Shown here in pieces: positions 11,901-23,549 of a DNA stretch of 64,000 nt (positions are counted from its first letter, which is position 1; each line of letters starts with the position of its first letter). Both the position numbers and the translations under genes were made by a program. The notes under the pieces are model-generated. The model did not search any database. It saw nothing but the letters and a program-made list of their open reading frames with translations, and was not told where the DNA came from. Source of the stretch: Sipunculus nudus (Eukaryota > Annelida > Sipuncula > Golfingiida > Sipunculidae); NCBI GenBank assembly GCA_026874595.1, contig CM049309.1:7961076-8025075 (forward strand), given 5' to 3'.

Positions 11901-14352
11901 CAGTAAGCACTGGTGCTGTATAATGAAGGGGTCTGACGTAAGAATAGGTTTAAGTGATGCCCGAGTGATTTGCCCATACTCAGATATCATATAAAGCCAT
12001 GAAACATCGGTGGAATTTTACTCCTGTCTCTCAGTGGTGACGTCAGTAAGCTCTGGTGCTCTATTGCAAAGGGCTCTGACGTCAGGGTAGGTTTAAGTGA
12101 TGCCAGAGTGACTTGACCGTACTCAGATATCATATAAAGCCATGAAACATCGGTGGAAATTTACTCATGTCCCTCAGTGGTGACGTCAGTAAGCTCTGGT
12201 GCTGTAGAACAAAGGGCTCTGACGTCAGAGTAGGTTTAAGTGATGCCAGAGTGACTTGACCGTACTCAGATATCATATTAAGCCATGAAACACTCAGTGA
12301 TGACGTCAGTAAGCCCTGGTGCTGTATTATAAAGGGCTCTGACGTCAAGGCAGGTTTAGGTGATTCCCGGTCAAATCACTCGGGCATCAACTAAACCTGC
12401 TCTGACGTCAGTAAGCTCTGGTGCTGCAGAATAAAGTGGTCTGACGTCAGAGTAGGTTTAAGTGATGCCAGAGTGACTTGACCGTACTCTGATATCATAT
12501 TAAGCCATGAAACATCGGTGGAATTTTACTCATGTCTCTCAGTGTAAGCTCTGGTGCTGTAGGTCAAAGGGCTCCGACGTCAGAGTAGGTTTAAGTGATT
12601 CCAGAGTGACTTGACTGTACTCAGATATCATATTAAGCCATGAAACATCGGTGGAATTTTACTGATGTCCCTCAGTGGTGACGTAAATAAGGTCCGGTGC
12701 TGTATTATAAAGGGCTCTGACGTCAGAGTAGGTTTAAGTGATGCCAGAGTGACTTGACCGTACCCAGATATCATATTAAGCCATGAAACATCGGTGGAAT
12801 TTTACTCTTGTGTCTCAGTGGTGACGTCAGTAAGCTCGGGTGCTCTATTGCAAAGGGCTCTGACGTCAGAGTAGGTTTAAGTGATGCCAGAGTGACTTGA
12901 CATCGGTGTAATTTTACTCATGTCCCTCAGTGGTGACGTCAGTAAGCACTGGTGCTGTTTTATGAAGGGCTCTGACGTCAGAGCAGGTTTAAGTGATGCC
13001 CGAGTGATTTGACCGTACTCAGATATCATATTAAGCCATGAAACATCGGTGCAATTTTACTCTTGTCCCTCAGTGATGACATCAGTAAGCTCTGGTGCTC
13101 TATTGCAAAGGGCTCTGACGTCAGAGTAGGTTTAAGTGATGCCAGAGTGACTTGACATCGGTGGAATTTTACTCATGTCCCTCAGTGGTGACGTCAGTAA
13201 GCACTGGTGCTGTATTATGAAGGGCTTTGACGTCAGAGCAGGTTTAAGTGATGCCCGAGTGATTTGACCGTACTCAGATATCATATTAAGCCATGAAACA
13301 TCGGTGCAATTTTACTCATGTCCCTCAGTGGTGACGTCAGTAAGCTCTGGTGCTGTATTATGAAGGGCTCTGACGTCAGAGCAGGTTTAAGTGATACCCG
13401 AGTGATTTGACCGTACTCAGATATCATATTAAGCTTTGAAACATCGGTGGAATTTTACTCTTGTCTCTCAGTGGTGACGTCAGTAAGCTCTGATGCTGTA
13501 TTACAAAGGGCTCTGACGTCAAAGAAGGTTTAAGTGCTGTATTATAAAGGGCTCTGACGTCAGAGTAGGTTTAAGTGATGCCTGAGTGACATGACCGTAC
13601 TCAGATATCATTTTAAGCCATGAAACATCGGTGGAATTTTACTGATGTCCCTCAGTGGTGACGTCGGTAAGCTCTCGTGCTGTATTATAAAAAAATGTGA
13701 CAGTCTAACAGGATAATAAGTAGACAGAAGGGCAGCTTAAAAAATTGGGTCAAGGTGACCTAATAATTCTTTGTGTAACACTAGGCCTTACCGACGTCAC
13801 CACTGAGGGACATGAGTAAAATTGCACCGATGTTTCATGGCTTAATATGATATCTGAGTACGGTCAAATCACTCGGGCATCACTTAAACCTGCTCTGACG
13901 TCAGAGCCCTTCATAATACAGCACCAGTGCTTACTGACGTCACCACTGAGGGACTGGTGCTGTATTATGAAGGGCACTGACGTCAGAGCAGGTTTAAGTG
14001 ATGCCCGAGTGATTTGACCGTACTCATATATCATATTAAGCCATGAAACATCGGTGCAATTTTACTCATGTCCCTCAGTGGTGACGTCAGTAAGCTCTGG
14101 TGCTGTATTATAAAGGGCTCTGACGTCAGAGCAGGTTTAGGTGATGCCCGAGTGATTTGACCGTACTCAGATATCATATTAAGCCATGAAACATCGGTGG
14201 AATTTTACTCTTCTCTCTCAGTGGTGACGTCAGTAAGCACTGATGCTGTAGGACAAAGGGATATGACGTCAGAGTAGGTTTAAGTGATGCCAGAGTGACT
14301 TGACCGTACTCAGATATCATATTAAGCCATGAAACATTGGTGGAATTTTACT
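8930..14352. repeat. 143-bp satellite array with CRE-like palindromes
   Basis: Successive copies of GACGTCAGAGTAGG start at 11088, 11231, 11374 and 11517, giving a 143-bp period. Each full unit has two TGACGTCA octamers: one inside the 14-bp palindrome CTCTGACGTCAGAG and one in GGTGACGTCAGTAAGC. Between them lie the conserved words AGGTTTAAGTGATGCC, AGTGACTTGACCGTAC, TCAGATATCATATTAAGCC and AAACATCGGTGGAATTTTAC. Units run in one orientation up to about 10714, in the other to about 13690, flip back near 13780-13950, then flip again. Many units are truncated. Two interruptions are a 698-bp insertion (9356-10053) and a non-satellite stretch at about 13690-13780. No coding sequence is supported; short frames across the array simply reflect the repetition. 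Confidence 0.9.
9356..10053. mobile_element. 698-bp nonautonomous DNA transposon in the satellite, 9-bp target duplication
   Basis: The satellite is cut precisely. CTCTTTGTA stands at 9347-9355 and again at 10054-10062, and the satellite resumes with the next bases ATACAG. The inserted DNA starts TACGCTC and ends GAGCGTA, its exact inverse. Short terminal inverted repeats plus a 9-bp duplication are most typical of Mutator-like elements, but the termini are too short for a firm family call. No transposase frame is present. Confidence 0.7.
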
Positions 14353-14514
14353 TTTTTTATTTCAATGCTTTCCTATGGTTTTCAAATTACTCAGTAATAT
14401 TTTCATTATATATTTTTAAAGATAAAATTTAGGGAAATGCAGCTGATGAGTTCTTGATCTTTGCCGACAATACATGTAGACTATATATTTTTGCTGCAGT
14501 AATATTGCCATCTT

Positions 14515-15960
14515 AAACTAGGGACCCATGGGTCTCGACGCTCAGCTGAATTTGTCTATTAGGATATTTTTCAATAAACTCTTCGGAATGATGGTCCTGT
14601 GGCCTTAACCAATGACCTTATGACCAAAAAATCTGGGAACTTGTTATCCTTGAACTTGCAGCATTTAGATTATTGTAACAATCTTTAAAAAAATGGTGGG
14701 TCCAGTGACCTTGACCTCTAAAAGGTAACCTCAAAATCTACAGATTTGAAGCTTCCACTTTGGGCAAGTAAGCCATGTATGAAAGATGGAAAGTTTGGGA
14801 TGAAAAGTTTGATTTACAGTGCATCTACAATCTTTTGAAAGTTGTGGCTCCTGTGACCTTCACCTTTGACCTCTGGACCCTGAAAATCAAGATGTTTCTT
14901 ACTTAAGTGGTGGGTCATAAATAAACCAAATTTGAATCCAATCTATCTATCCAAACCAGAAATATCATTCATATACTAATTTGTGAATGGATGGACCCTG
15001 TGACCTTGACCTTTGACCTTTGAACCCCAAAATCGACAGAGTTCTTACTTTAGTGGTAAGCCATATATAAGTTAAGTTTGAAAACCAATATGTCAAACTA
15101 AACTGGAATTATCATCTGGAAACTAATTTGTGATCAGATGGCCCCTGTGACCTTCATCTTTGACCCTGTGACCCTGAAAATCAAGATGTTTCTTACTTAA
15201 GTGGTGGGTCATAAATAAATCTATCTATCCAAACCAGAATTATCATCCATAAATTAATTTGTGAATGGATGGGCGCTGTGATCTTGACCTTTGATCCTAT
15301 GACCCACAAAATCATAAAGAATCTTCCCCTATTGGAAAATGAGCAATATTTTGAAGATGGAAGGTTTATGATGAAAAGTTTGGCTTGAAATGCAAACAAA
15401 TTCTTTTTAAAGAAATGGGTCCTGTGACCTCGACCCTTGACCTTTGAACCCCAAAATCGACAGGGTTCTTACTTTAGTGGTGAGCCATATATAAGTTAAG
15501 TTTGAAAAAAAATATGTCAAACTAAACTGGAATTATCATCTGGAAACTAATTTATGATCAGATGGCCCCTGTGACCTTGACCTATGACCTTGTGACCCCA
15601 AATTCATTTATGCTCTTCCCATACAAGCAAGTCATCGAAATGCACAAGATGGAAAGTTTGGGACGAAAAGCTTGGCTTAAAATGCGGCCATAATCTTTTT
15701 AAATAAATGACTCCTGTGACCTTGACCTTTGACCTCATGACCCAAAAATCATACAAGTTCTTGCTTTAGTGGTGGGCCATAGGTAAGTCAAGTTTGAAAT
15801 CCAAATGTCAATCCAACCTGGAGTTATCATCTGAAAACAAATTTGTGTGGATGGACGGATGGACAGACAGACAGACAGACAAACAGACGGACAGACAGGG
15901 TGATTACTAAAGGGCATCCATTTGTGATCAATAAACACACCAGATTTTGGGACACTAGAT
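14515..15960 (+). mobile_element. Noncoding element of ~147-bp units, probable Helentron-derived (HINE-like)
   Basis: The left edge is CTAGGGACCCATGGGTCTCGACGCTCAGCTGA, given here only as a variant of the terminal motif described at 63462. The body repeats a unit that begins CCTGTGACCTTGACC, at about 14850, 14998, 15145, 15278, 15420, 15568 and 15715, a period of about 147 bp. Neighbouring units differ systematically in two versions. The right edge is a run of GACAGACAGACAGAC words followed by GGTGATTACT. A shorter relative occupies 51391-51960. Nothing is encoded. The link to Helentrons rests on the shared edge motif and is inferred. Confidence 0.55.
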
Positions 15961-17481
15961 GGAATCAAAGCTGAGAAACTGACATAATTGTTGTCATTTT
16001 ATAGTAAAAAAATTGAAAAATATTCGTAAAAATAAGAAAAAATACAGGTAGCGCCACCACTTTTCTGGAACTGACAAAACTAGTCATGGTCAATATTCTA
16101 GGCAAGATTCATGACAATCCATGCATTAATTATCAAGATATTGGAGGATCTGTATAAAATTTTTGATTATTCTGGGGGGTACTTACAAGCCCCATAGCTC
16201 GGAGAATAAAGGTCGCAGTGACCTAATTTCAGGTTTCCAAGGAGATTTTTTATGGACCTCCCTAGATATTTAGTAACAGGTTTCTAGGGTCAGTGGTTAC
16301 GATTTGTGCCCTGCTAACGGACGGCCGTCTATATTCTATTTCTATAGCACATATATGTACATACAAGAAAATAGGTCAGTATTATGTAATTTCTTGAAGT
16401 TATTGGCCCAAACATAATGCACTTTGTAAAAATTCAGGAAATATATTTACACACTTAACATGAGAATTGTTGAAGCTAGAGACTTTTCTTTAGGGATATA
16501 ACTTTATATAAGCAAGATTCAATGGTATGCCCAAAATTAGATCTGATTTTGCAAATTGATTAAGTTATTAGCATAAATATAAAATTAGTACCTTAAATTT
16601 TATCCAACTTGGGCCATGGCACGTTTTTTTCCTGTAAGCACTGTGGATTTAATTTTCACAGCTTGTACACATAGGGATTTAATCTTTTATAATCTGAAAT
16701 TTGAAATTAATTGATCAAAAACTGTAGATTTTATTAGCTCCGCTTACAAAAGTCATCTGAGCTATAGTTGTGGTCCATTGTCCGTTGTCTGACCGTTCAT
16801 AAGTCAGCTGAGCGAAAAAATGGATCCAAAAGGAGTACTCAGTGATGACCCCTCAGTGATGACAGACATGTTTGACCAGGGTTTTCAGCTTGGGCAATTA
16901 CAAGATGTATCACATCGGACACGTCAATCAATAAATTGAAAGCAAGATTTAATATAAGGGTAAAGTGCATAAATAAAATAAACTTTTTCATTTCATTTTG
17001 ATTCATTGTACATCAGTTTCACAAATATGGTCATAATCATGACAATCAATACCATGCTGAGATATATAAACTTTGTTAAAGTTATAATAGTGTTCAAATT
17101 CATCATCAATAAAATAGGAAAAAAATACTTTGAATAGCATAAAACATATAATAAAACCACTATCTACAGCTCAACTTCAGGAAAAAAAGATTGACATGTA
17201 TTTTTTATCTTAGTGTAAAAATGAAAGATTACTTTTTGACTGGGCAGTTATTAAATAATTGATAGAAAAGAAAGGTTAAAAATCAGTTTATAAATGAGAC
17301 TTTTTTAAAATATTGTAGACAGTGTTAATTATTATTGCTTACAACCATTATTAAATATTTTAATTCCAAATATTTCATTTTAAAGTTGATTAGATTTTCA
17401 ACATGTGTGCACCATGCCATGGAGGTACCCCTGATGGGGTACGGACAAAATCCCCCCCCCCCCCGGGACACGATCCCCCCC
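15961..17481. other. AT-rich intergenic DNA with an inverted interspersed-repeat fragment
   Basis: No gene is supported. At about 16590-16815 lies a minus-strand copy of the repeat seen at 53282-54650: it shares the words GGGCCATGGCACGTTTTTT and GGATTTAATTTTCACAG and ends with CATCTGAGCTATAGTTGTGG and AGTCAGCTGAGCG. The rest is low-complexity AT-rich sequence without recognisable structure. Confidence 0.5.
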
Positions 17482-18010
17482 GGACATAATCCCCCCCGGA
17501 CGCAATCCCCCCTACCTTAATGCAAAAGAGGACATAATCCCCCCCCCCCCCCATGAAAAACTGAATGTATAACCTTTGGGCTTTTATATATATATATATA
17601 TATGTATAACATATTAATATGTATAACATATATTAATTGTACATATTGTACAATATTACATAATGTCTATATTTTACATGAGCAATATGATAAGTTGGTT
17701 CTGCATTCTAGATTATTGCTGGTACAGTGGAACAAAACCACCCCATCATAAATAAAGTTTATGGTATATTTTGCTTTAGATTTCCAATTTAATATTCTTG
17801 TCTACAGCTCATTTTTATAAAAAAATTTGACTCTAAATCATGATTGAACATGAAATATAAGTAAAGCATGGCAAAAAATATACAATAAGTAAAAAATATA
17901 TCAGATAAAAGCCCAAAGGTTATACATTCAACTTTTCATAGGGGGGGGGGGGGATTATGTCCTCTTTTGCATTAAGGTAGGGGGGATTGTGTCCGGAGGG
18001 GATTATGTCC
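17482..18010. repeat. C/G-tract inverted repeat with ~104-base arms
   Basis: The left arm 17482-17585 and right arm 17907-18010 are near-perfect inverse copies, sharing TACCTTAATGCAAAAGAGGA, ATAACCTTTGGGCTTTT and long C or G tracts. A spacer of about 320 bases separates them. Within and before the left arm, the word GGACATAATCCCCCC repeats with small changes four times. On the G-rich strand this gives at least four runs of five or more G with 10-12-base spacers, a possible G-quadruplex, and the arms could form a cruciform. No coding sequence is involved. Confidence 0.75.
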
Positions 18011-18228
18011 TACACCCCCCTGATTTACCCCTCTGGCAACAGATGTTTCAAACCAATGTTTCATACCAACCGATGTTTCAACCGATGTCCCAATCGAAGG
18101 GCGCGATGCAGACCGCTGTTTCAGCTCAACTTACCTTAATACACACGGCCAAATCCCCCACTGGGGGTCTGGGTATGGTGCTCCATAAATCATTTTCAAA
18201 GCGCGGCAAACCGTTTCTACTCGGCAAT

Positions 18229-19457
18229 GGTTGTTACTAAAACTCGATCAAGTGTTATAAGTCTTCAGTAGTCAATCCCCCACCTCACTAAGAAGTGTCG
18301 TACAAACTTAATATTTGGCAAACATACTGCTTATGTGGTACAATCATGATTTCTAGCAGCATTTTGCTGAAGTGACCATGATGTGTCCCTGCCAGGATAT
18401 CGTATTTCTTCAGAAACATTTGAAAAAAAAAGGATATATACACACTTGCATACGGATGGTGTACATTATTTTAATAATTATTATTAACGAACGTAAATAT
18501 TTATGGGGGGATTGTCATGTACACCGTATTTAGACAATTTCTTAAAGTACAAATTAAATGTATTTCTGGGTGATATTCTATGTTTAGGGTTAGATAAATT
18601 CATGTGAAGAACACTATTTGTTATTGGAACTAATATTCTAGTGGTCAAGAATAACTTGCATAAAACTTGCATAATAAAACAAATAAACACAAACGTATCA
18701 CACAACACTTTATTGTAGCAAACATTCTCGGCCAAAGTAACAACAATACAAAAACTTAAAATACATAAAATAACAGGAACTCGCTAACTTTCAAATAAAT
18801 AACTATATCACTTAATTATTTCAAGAAGAATATTTGATGTGTCTGTTTTTTTAAATGAAAAAAAGTATGTGCTAGAGTCACAAAGAGGCGATTTTGTAAA
18901 AGCCCATTCTGTTAACTTTAAAACATATATTTGAATTATTTTTTCCCTGCGCTTGGCTATGCCCATTTACAATTTACAAATAGCACGTACATTTTGATTG
19001 CATCTGACACAAATTTCTTTTGCAATAAATTATATTAAAAAATATATCTGGTAGATATATTTAAAATTTGACATAAGTTCACCACGGGTATATTTCTAAT
19101 TCTCTTAGAAAAAAACAACAAATATCAAATAAAAAGTAATAAGATGAATAATTTAAAATTTGTTCTAAATGTCAGGAGGTGAACATAACCAGGATTTAAA
19201 TTAATATAAAACTGATTTATTGGTCCTCTTAATGCTGTAAGCTACAAATTTTGTATGTTGAATCGGTATTCACGAGGCCTGGTAACATGAATTCATAATA
19301 AAATACGTATTTTTTATTTAAAAATTGTATTTTTTTACACATTCAATTACCATTTACAATAAAACTATACAAAAACACAATAAATGAAACTAAAATAGAA
19401 TATGAACTTAGCGTATATGAATCTTTCAGTCAAATCAATAGGGTATTACTTGTATGA
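18229..19457 (-). mobile_element. DNA element copy C, inverted and truncated
   Basis: It begins with the terminal word GGTTGTTACTAAAACTCG at 18229. From about 18412 to 19457 it is the reverse complement of copy A from about 5470 down to about 4430. The equivalent of the retrotransposon target is intact (GCTAC at 19241-19245). The sequence stops abruptly at 19457 where the second satellite starts. Bases 18247-18411 match neither other copy. Confidence 0.75.
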
Positions 19458-20012
19458 GTCTTCTGAGATCACAATTACGTCACCAAAACCTATGCTGACG
19501 TCAGTAATGCTTGCCCTGCATCACCAGAATACCCTGACGTCACCGCTGGAGATATGAGTAATTTTTCACCGATGTTTCAGCCCTTGATATTATATCTGAG
19601 TCTTGTGAGGTCACAACTACGTCACCAAAACCTATTCTGACGTCAGTAATGCTTGTCCTACATCACCAGAATACCCTGACGTCACCGCTGGCAGATATGA
19701 GTAATTTTTCACCGATGTTTCAGCCCTTGATATTATATCTGAGTCTTGTGAGGTCACAACTACGTCACCAAAACCTATTCTGACGTCAGTAATGCTTGTC
19801 CTACATCACCAGAATACCCTGACCTCACCGCTGGCAGATATGAGTAATTTTTCACCGATGTTTCAGCCATTATACCCGAGTCTTGTGAGGTCACAATTAC
19901 GTTACCAAAACCTATTCTGACGTCAGTAATGCTTGTCCTGCATCACCAGAATACCCTGACGTCACATATTATACCTGAGTCTTGTGAGGTCACAACTACG
20001 TCACCAATACTA
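19458..20012. repeat. Second satellite, 137-143-bp period, related to the 143-bp family
   Basis: GACGTCAGTAATGCTTG begins at 19498, 19639, 19782 and 19919. Each unit also carries AATACCCTGACGTCACCGCTGG, TTTTTCACCGATGTTTCAG and TCTGAGTCTTGTGAGGTCAC. The order of boxes (GACGTCAC, GAGTAA-TTTT-CACCGATGTTTCA, ATATCTGAGT, GGTCA, GACGTCAG) parallels the large array at 8.9-14.3 kb, but the bases between have diverged strongly. It starts exactly where DNA element copy C is cut and ends against a LINE fragment. Confidence 0.85.
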
Positions 20013-20640
20013 TTCTTAAACTATTTCTTACTGTGCGGCAATGTTCAGCCCTTAGTCTTTTTCCAGACCTCAGAATATCATACAAACAAAACAGCTCATG
20101 TGTAGAGTCGGCACTGATAGACTGTGCCTTTCGTGTGACACAGCAGCAATAGAGTTCATTCAGCAGCTTTACATTCTTGAGACCCAACTTTACCCCTGCA
20201 CGAACAATTTTTCCCAGTTTGTTTTTGGATGCTGCATTGCAATTTCCGTACCAGCTTGTAATGCAGAATGTTAGCACTGACTGAATCACAGACATATAAA
20301 AAAGTTCCATTATTTTCGTATCAACATTCATCCGGTACAATTATCTCAAGAAAAATATCTCATGTTTGCCTTTTTATAAATTTTTTGCACATTAGCTTCA
20401 AAAGTGAATTTGTCGTCTATTATTGAACCTAGATATTTATATTCTGTCAGTTTCCACGGTTTTGGCCATTTATGGCAAGAGGTTCATGTTTTTTATTACC
20501 TAATCTGTAATCTATAATCATTTCTTTTGTCTCCCTAACATTAAGTTCTAAGAAGTTATGACCACACCACTCCACAAATCTTTGTACCTCTAGCCTATAA
20601 TCTAAGTCTGAATTATTACAAAGGCTGATCATTTACATGT
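19996..20640 (-). pseudogene. LINE reverse transcriptase C-terminal remnant
   Basis: On the minus strand, 20632-20447 reads VQRFVEWCGHNFLELN, then a KTKEM-like motif (RETKEMIIDYR). 20340-19996 reads MELFYMSVIQSVLTFCITSWYG and SKNKLGKIVRAGVKLG. This is the typical reverse transcriptase thumb and post-RT segment of non-LTR retrotransposons of the Jockey/CR1/Rex type. In-frame stops and a frame change between the two pieces show it is dead. The catalytic RT core is absent, so this is a 5'-truncated copy, as is usual for LINEs. Confidence 0.7.
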
Positions 20641-20905
20641 ATAAATATTGCACAGTTATGTCACAGATTTCAGAGAGCTGTCAAGTTTATTGCCCTGATG
20701 GTGGCTTTAATATTATAGGTAGTCAAACACTTGTTTGAACAGCAAAGTCTTGAGGTGTTTCTTAAATGTAGCTTGCGACATTGGAGCCCGGAGGTCAGGT
20801 GAAAGTACATTCCATAGTTAAGCACTAAGTACTTGTATGGATCTGTCACCATAATTATTTCTTGAGCGGGACATCACAAGATTCCATGGGTCTGAAGATG
20901 AGCGT
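20641..20905 (-). pseudogene. Second LINE C-terminal fragment
   Basis: Minus-strand translation from about 20905 gives RSRNNYGDRSIQVLS, then LWNVLSPDLRAPMSQATFKK and LKTLLFKQVF, interrupted by a stop. The 'GDRS...LWN.LP.D.R....F...LKT.LF' ending is the common C terminus of CR1/Jockey-like LINE ORF2 proteins. It abuts the other LINE remnant on the same strand but represents the extreme C terminus, so two different insertions, or one rearranged copy, are present. Confidence 0.6.
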
Positions 20906-21316
20906 AATGCTCTAACCATAACACGAAGTTTAGGACCATAATTTCATGACTGATTCCATGTGTGTTTTTAGACATGTTTGTTTTATAGCCAAGCACTCTT
21001 CATATGGCATGTGACCTTTCTTTGTTAGTACGAAAACTTGGGTTAGATAATTGTACAGATTTTTAGGTAGATTCTACCCCGTAGAAGATAAGTGATCGTT
21101 TATAATTGTTGATCTGAGATTCTTTGTTGATTCAAATTTCCAAAAATTGCCCGATAATTTTCGTGAATAATACCCTTACTAAACAGCTTAAAAATGGACT
21201 AAAACCCACATGCCACATGTCATACCTGAATGCAACATGTTTATTCATATTATATTATATTATATATTTTAATATATATTTAGTTGTGTTATATATATAT
21301 CATATCATATTATATC

Positions 21317-21365
<49 letters not shown>

Positions 21366-21754
21366 CATTAAGTTGTTTTTTTATATAATATAATATAATA
21401 TAATATAATATAATAATTCGTTGTATATTACATACATATAATGTGACAGTTTAACAAAGTGTTATCATTAAACTTAATTTATAACCAAGATGACAACTTT
21501 TACCGACGTACCATGAGTCAAAGATGGTAGACGCAAGAAATTTACAGGGTGATCAACACGCAATAGGGTCGTTTAAAAGTAGTTTTATTCTTTTCAAACA
21601 ATTTTGAAACAGCGGTATAGTCGCACTTGAACCACTCTCTGTTAAATGAAGCAGTCAAATTAATCTTCCGTGTGTGCTTTTATGTTTTTCCGGCTATATT
21701 TCCGAGTTTTATTAATTTCCGAGAATATCCGAGTTTTTCCGGGTTTTATTATAT
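20906..21754. repeat. AT-rich spacer with (TA)n and ATAAT repeats
   Basis: Bases 21250-21412 are almost pure A/T: TATAT words, a TA run at about 21320-21362, and an ATAAT pentamer run at about 21384-21412. The rest shows no gene. The segment ends directly at copy B of the DNA element. Confidence 0.7.
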
Positions 21755-22387
21755 GGTTGTTACTAAAACGCGTGCACGCATGCGTGCACGTATGCGTGAA
21801 CGCAGATATCCAATGTTAACAAACCTACTAAAATGTGAGCGGCCCAAAGTGCGGACTGTGTACAAATGAACTTAAATCAAGCATAAATCAACTTAAATCT
21901 TGTATATTACTACACTGTCATAGTGAAAGACATATTACAGGTCATCATACAAGTAATACCCTATTGATTTGACTGAAAAATTTATTGTGTTTTTGTATAG
22001 TTTTATTGTAAATGGTAATTGAATGTGTAAAAAATACAATTTTTAAATAAAAAAGATACGTATTTTATTATGAATTCATGTTATCAATAAATCAGTTTTA
22101 TATTAATTTAAATCCTTGGTATGTTCACTTCCTGACATTTAGAACACCGTCTTAGTGAAAGACATTACAGGTCATCATACAAGTAATACCCTATTGATTT
22201 GACTGAAAGATTTATATACGCCAAGTTCATATTCTATTTGAGTTTCATCTATTGTGTTTTTGTATAGTTTTATTGTAAATGGTAATTGAATGTGTAAAAA
22301 AATACAATTTTTAAATAAAAAAATGCGTATTTAATTATGAATTCATGTTATCAGGCCTCGTAAATACCGATTCAACATACAAAATTT

Positions 22388-22392
22388 GTAGC
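22388..22392 (+). repeat. Target-site duplication of the LTR retrotransposon (left)
   Basis: GTAGC immediately before the 5' LTR, repeated at 30015-30019 immediately after the 3' LTR. Copies A (4640-4644) and C (19241-19245) have a single GTAGC, confirming the duplication. Confidence 0.95.
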
Positions 22393-23544
22393 TGTCACCA
22401 GACAATAGGTGACAATATGTACGGTGTTTTGTATCATAGTTTAACGAAGTCTGTTCTCTATTGATATTGACGTGAAGCGTCATCCTAAAGCGTTGACAGG
22501 TCTTGATTGTATATATATATTGTGTATTCTTGTATGAAATCCCATCGGCTATCAGCTGATTTATCCGTGTCACGCATCGTGTGTATTATTACATTTGGTA
22601 TGTGGGTCGCCATGGTGACGCTAACAATCAAACTAGGTCACATATATCCTTATATGGGACACTTGAGAAATAAGCCAATCAGAGAACCGGATTGCCGTAC
22701 ACAGTGAACAGGCGATTGTGACGTCAGACTTCAAGAAAAGACGCTGAACGTTGGTTCAGTTGGGTCCTGAAGCTTGGAGAGGCAATACGCACGCACGGCG
22801 GAGAGAACCTAGAGACGCTTAAAACCGCCAGGAACGGCACAGAAGCAAGCTTATACATGGGGCAAGGGCCCAACTCACAAGATCACAGCCGTGCTGCCGA
22901 CGGAGCTTCGTATTGGTGGTAAAGTAAGTGCGCATGCGTCACCCGCCGGCCTAGTTTAGCTTGACCTAGATACATAAACGTTGTAAGCCGTGAATCTATT
23001 GCTACACGAATTAAGGTCAAGGACTCTAAGCTCATATGTAAACAAAGAGACCTATTACCAGTCACGTGAACGTAAACCTACCCGGGTCGCTGTCAAGTAA
23101 GATCATTTGAAGAACGCTAAACTCAGAAAGACTATATGGTACTAACCATACGCTAGATTCTACACAAGACAGTAACCAGAGATCTCTGAAGGAACTGGAC
23201 TTTATTGTTTTTATACAAACCATGGACTCAGTAAATATCCTGTAATTTTAATGTGAAGAACTGTCGTATTGACACATCAACGCACACACTCACATTTGTG
23301 ACTCTGTAAGTATTGTCTTGAATTATATTTGTGAATTTAACCTGATGTCTCATAGTTTCTATTGATCTGGGTGTATGATTGTCTGGTATTTTAATACACG
23401 TCCTTAAAAGAACCTGGAAATGTCACCTGTAATGACCGGGATCTAATTTCTTGATGAGTGAAATCAATTGGCGAGCGTAAACCCATTGTATGGTTTTATA
23501 GGATATATCCGTTGTAAAGTTTTCACGTTAAGTTAGGGGTGACA
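22393..23544 (+). repeat. 5' LTR, 1152 bp
   Basis: It begins TGTCACCAGACAATAGG and ends TTAGGGGTGACA, so the ends carry the usual TG...CA and a slightly longer inverse TGTCAC/GTGACA. I count six single-base differences from the 3' LTR, all transitions, or about 0.5%. Candidate promoter parts are a CCAAT box at about 22674 (AAGCCAATCAGAG) and a CRE-like TGACGTCA at about 22719. Frames of about 60 codons inside it repeat in the 3' LTR and are not genes. Confidence 0.95.
22715..22730 (+). promoter_or_regulatory. CRE-like octamer in the LTR
   Basis: GTGACGTCAG occurs about 40 bases after a CCAAT box within the 5' LTR and again at the matching place in the 3' LTR (about 29189). TGACGTCA is the consensus for ATF/CREB factors. 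Function in the element's promoter is inferred. Confidence 0.4.
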
Positions 23545-23549
23545 TTGAA

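Noticed and set aside
12130-12348. Frames across the satellite arrays (for example 9929-10246 and 12130-12348)
   Set aside because: Repeated satellite words in translation; not conserved in frame between units.
8930-14352. CRISPR array
   Set aside because: Units are contiguous satellite copies without unique spacers, and the genome is animal.
17335-17629. Pro/Gly-rich frames near 17.4-17.6 kb
   Set aside because: Caused by C and G tracts in the inverted repeat.
22343-23065. 60-76-codon frames in the LTRs (also at 28846-29535)
   Set aside because: They repeat because the LTRs are identical; no domain, and LTRs of this group do not encode proteins.
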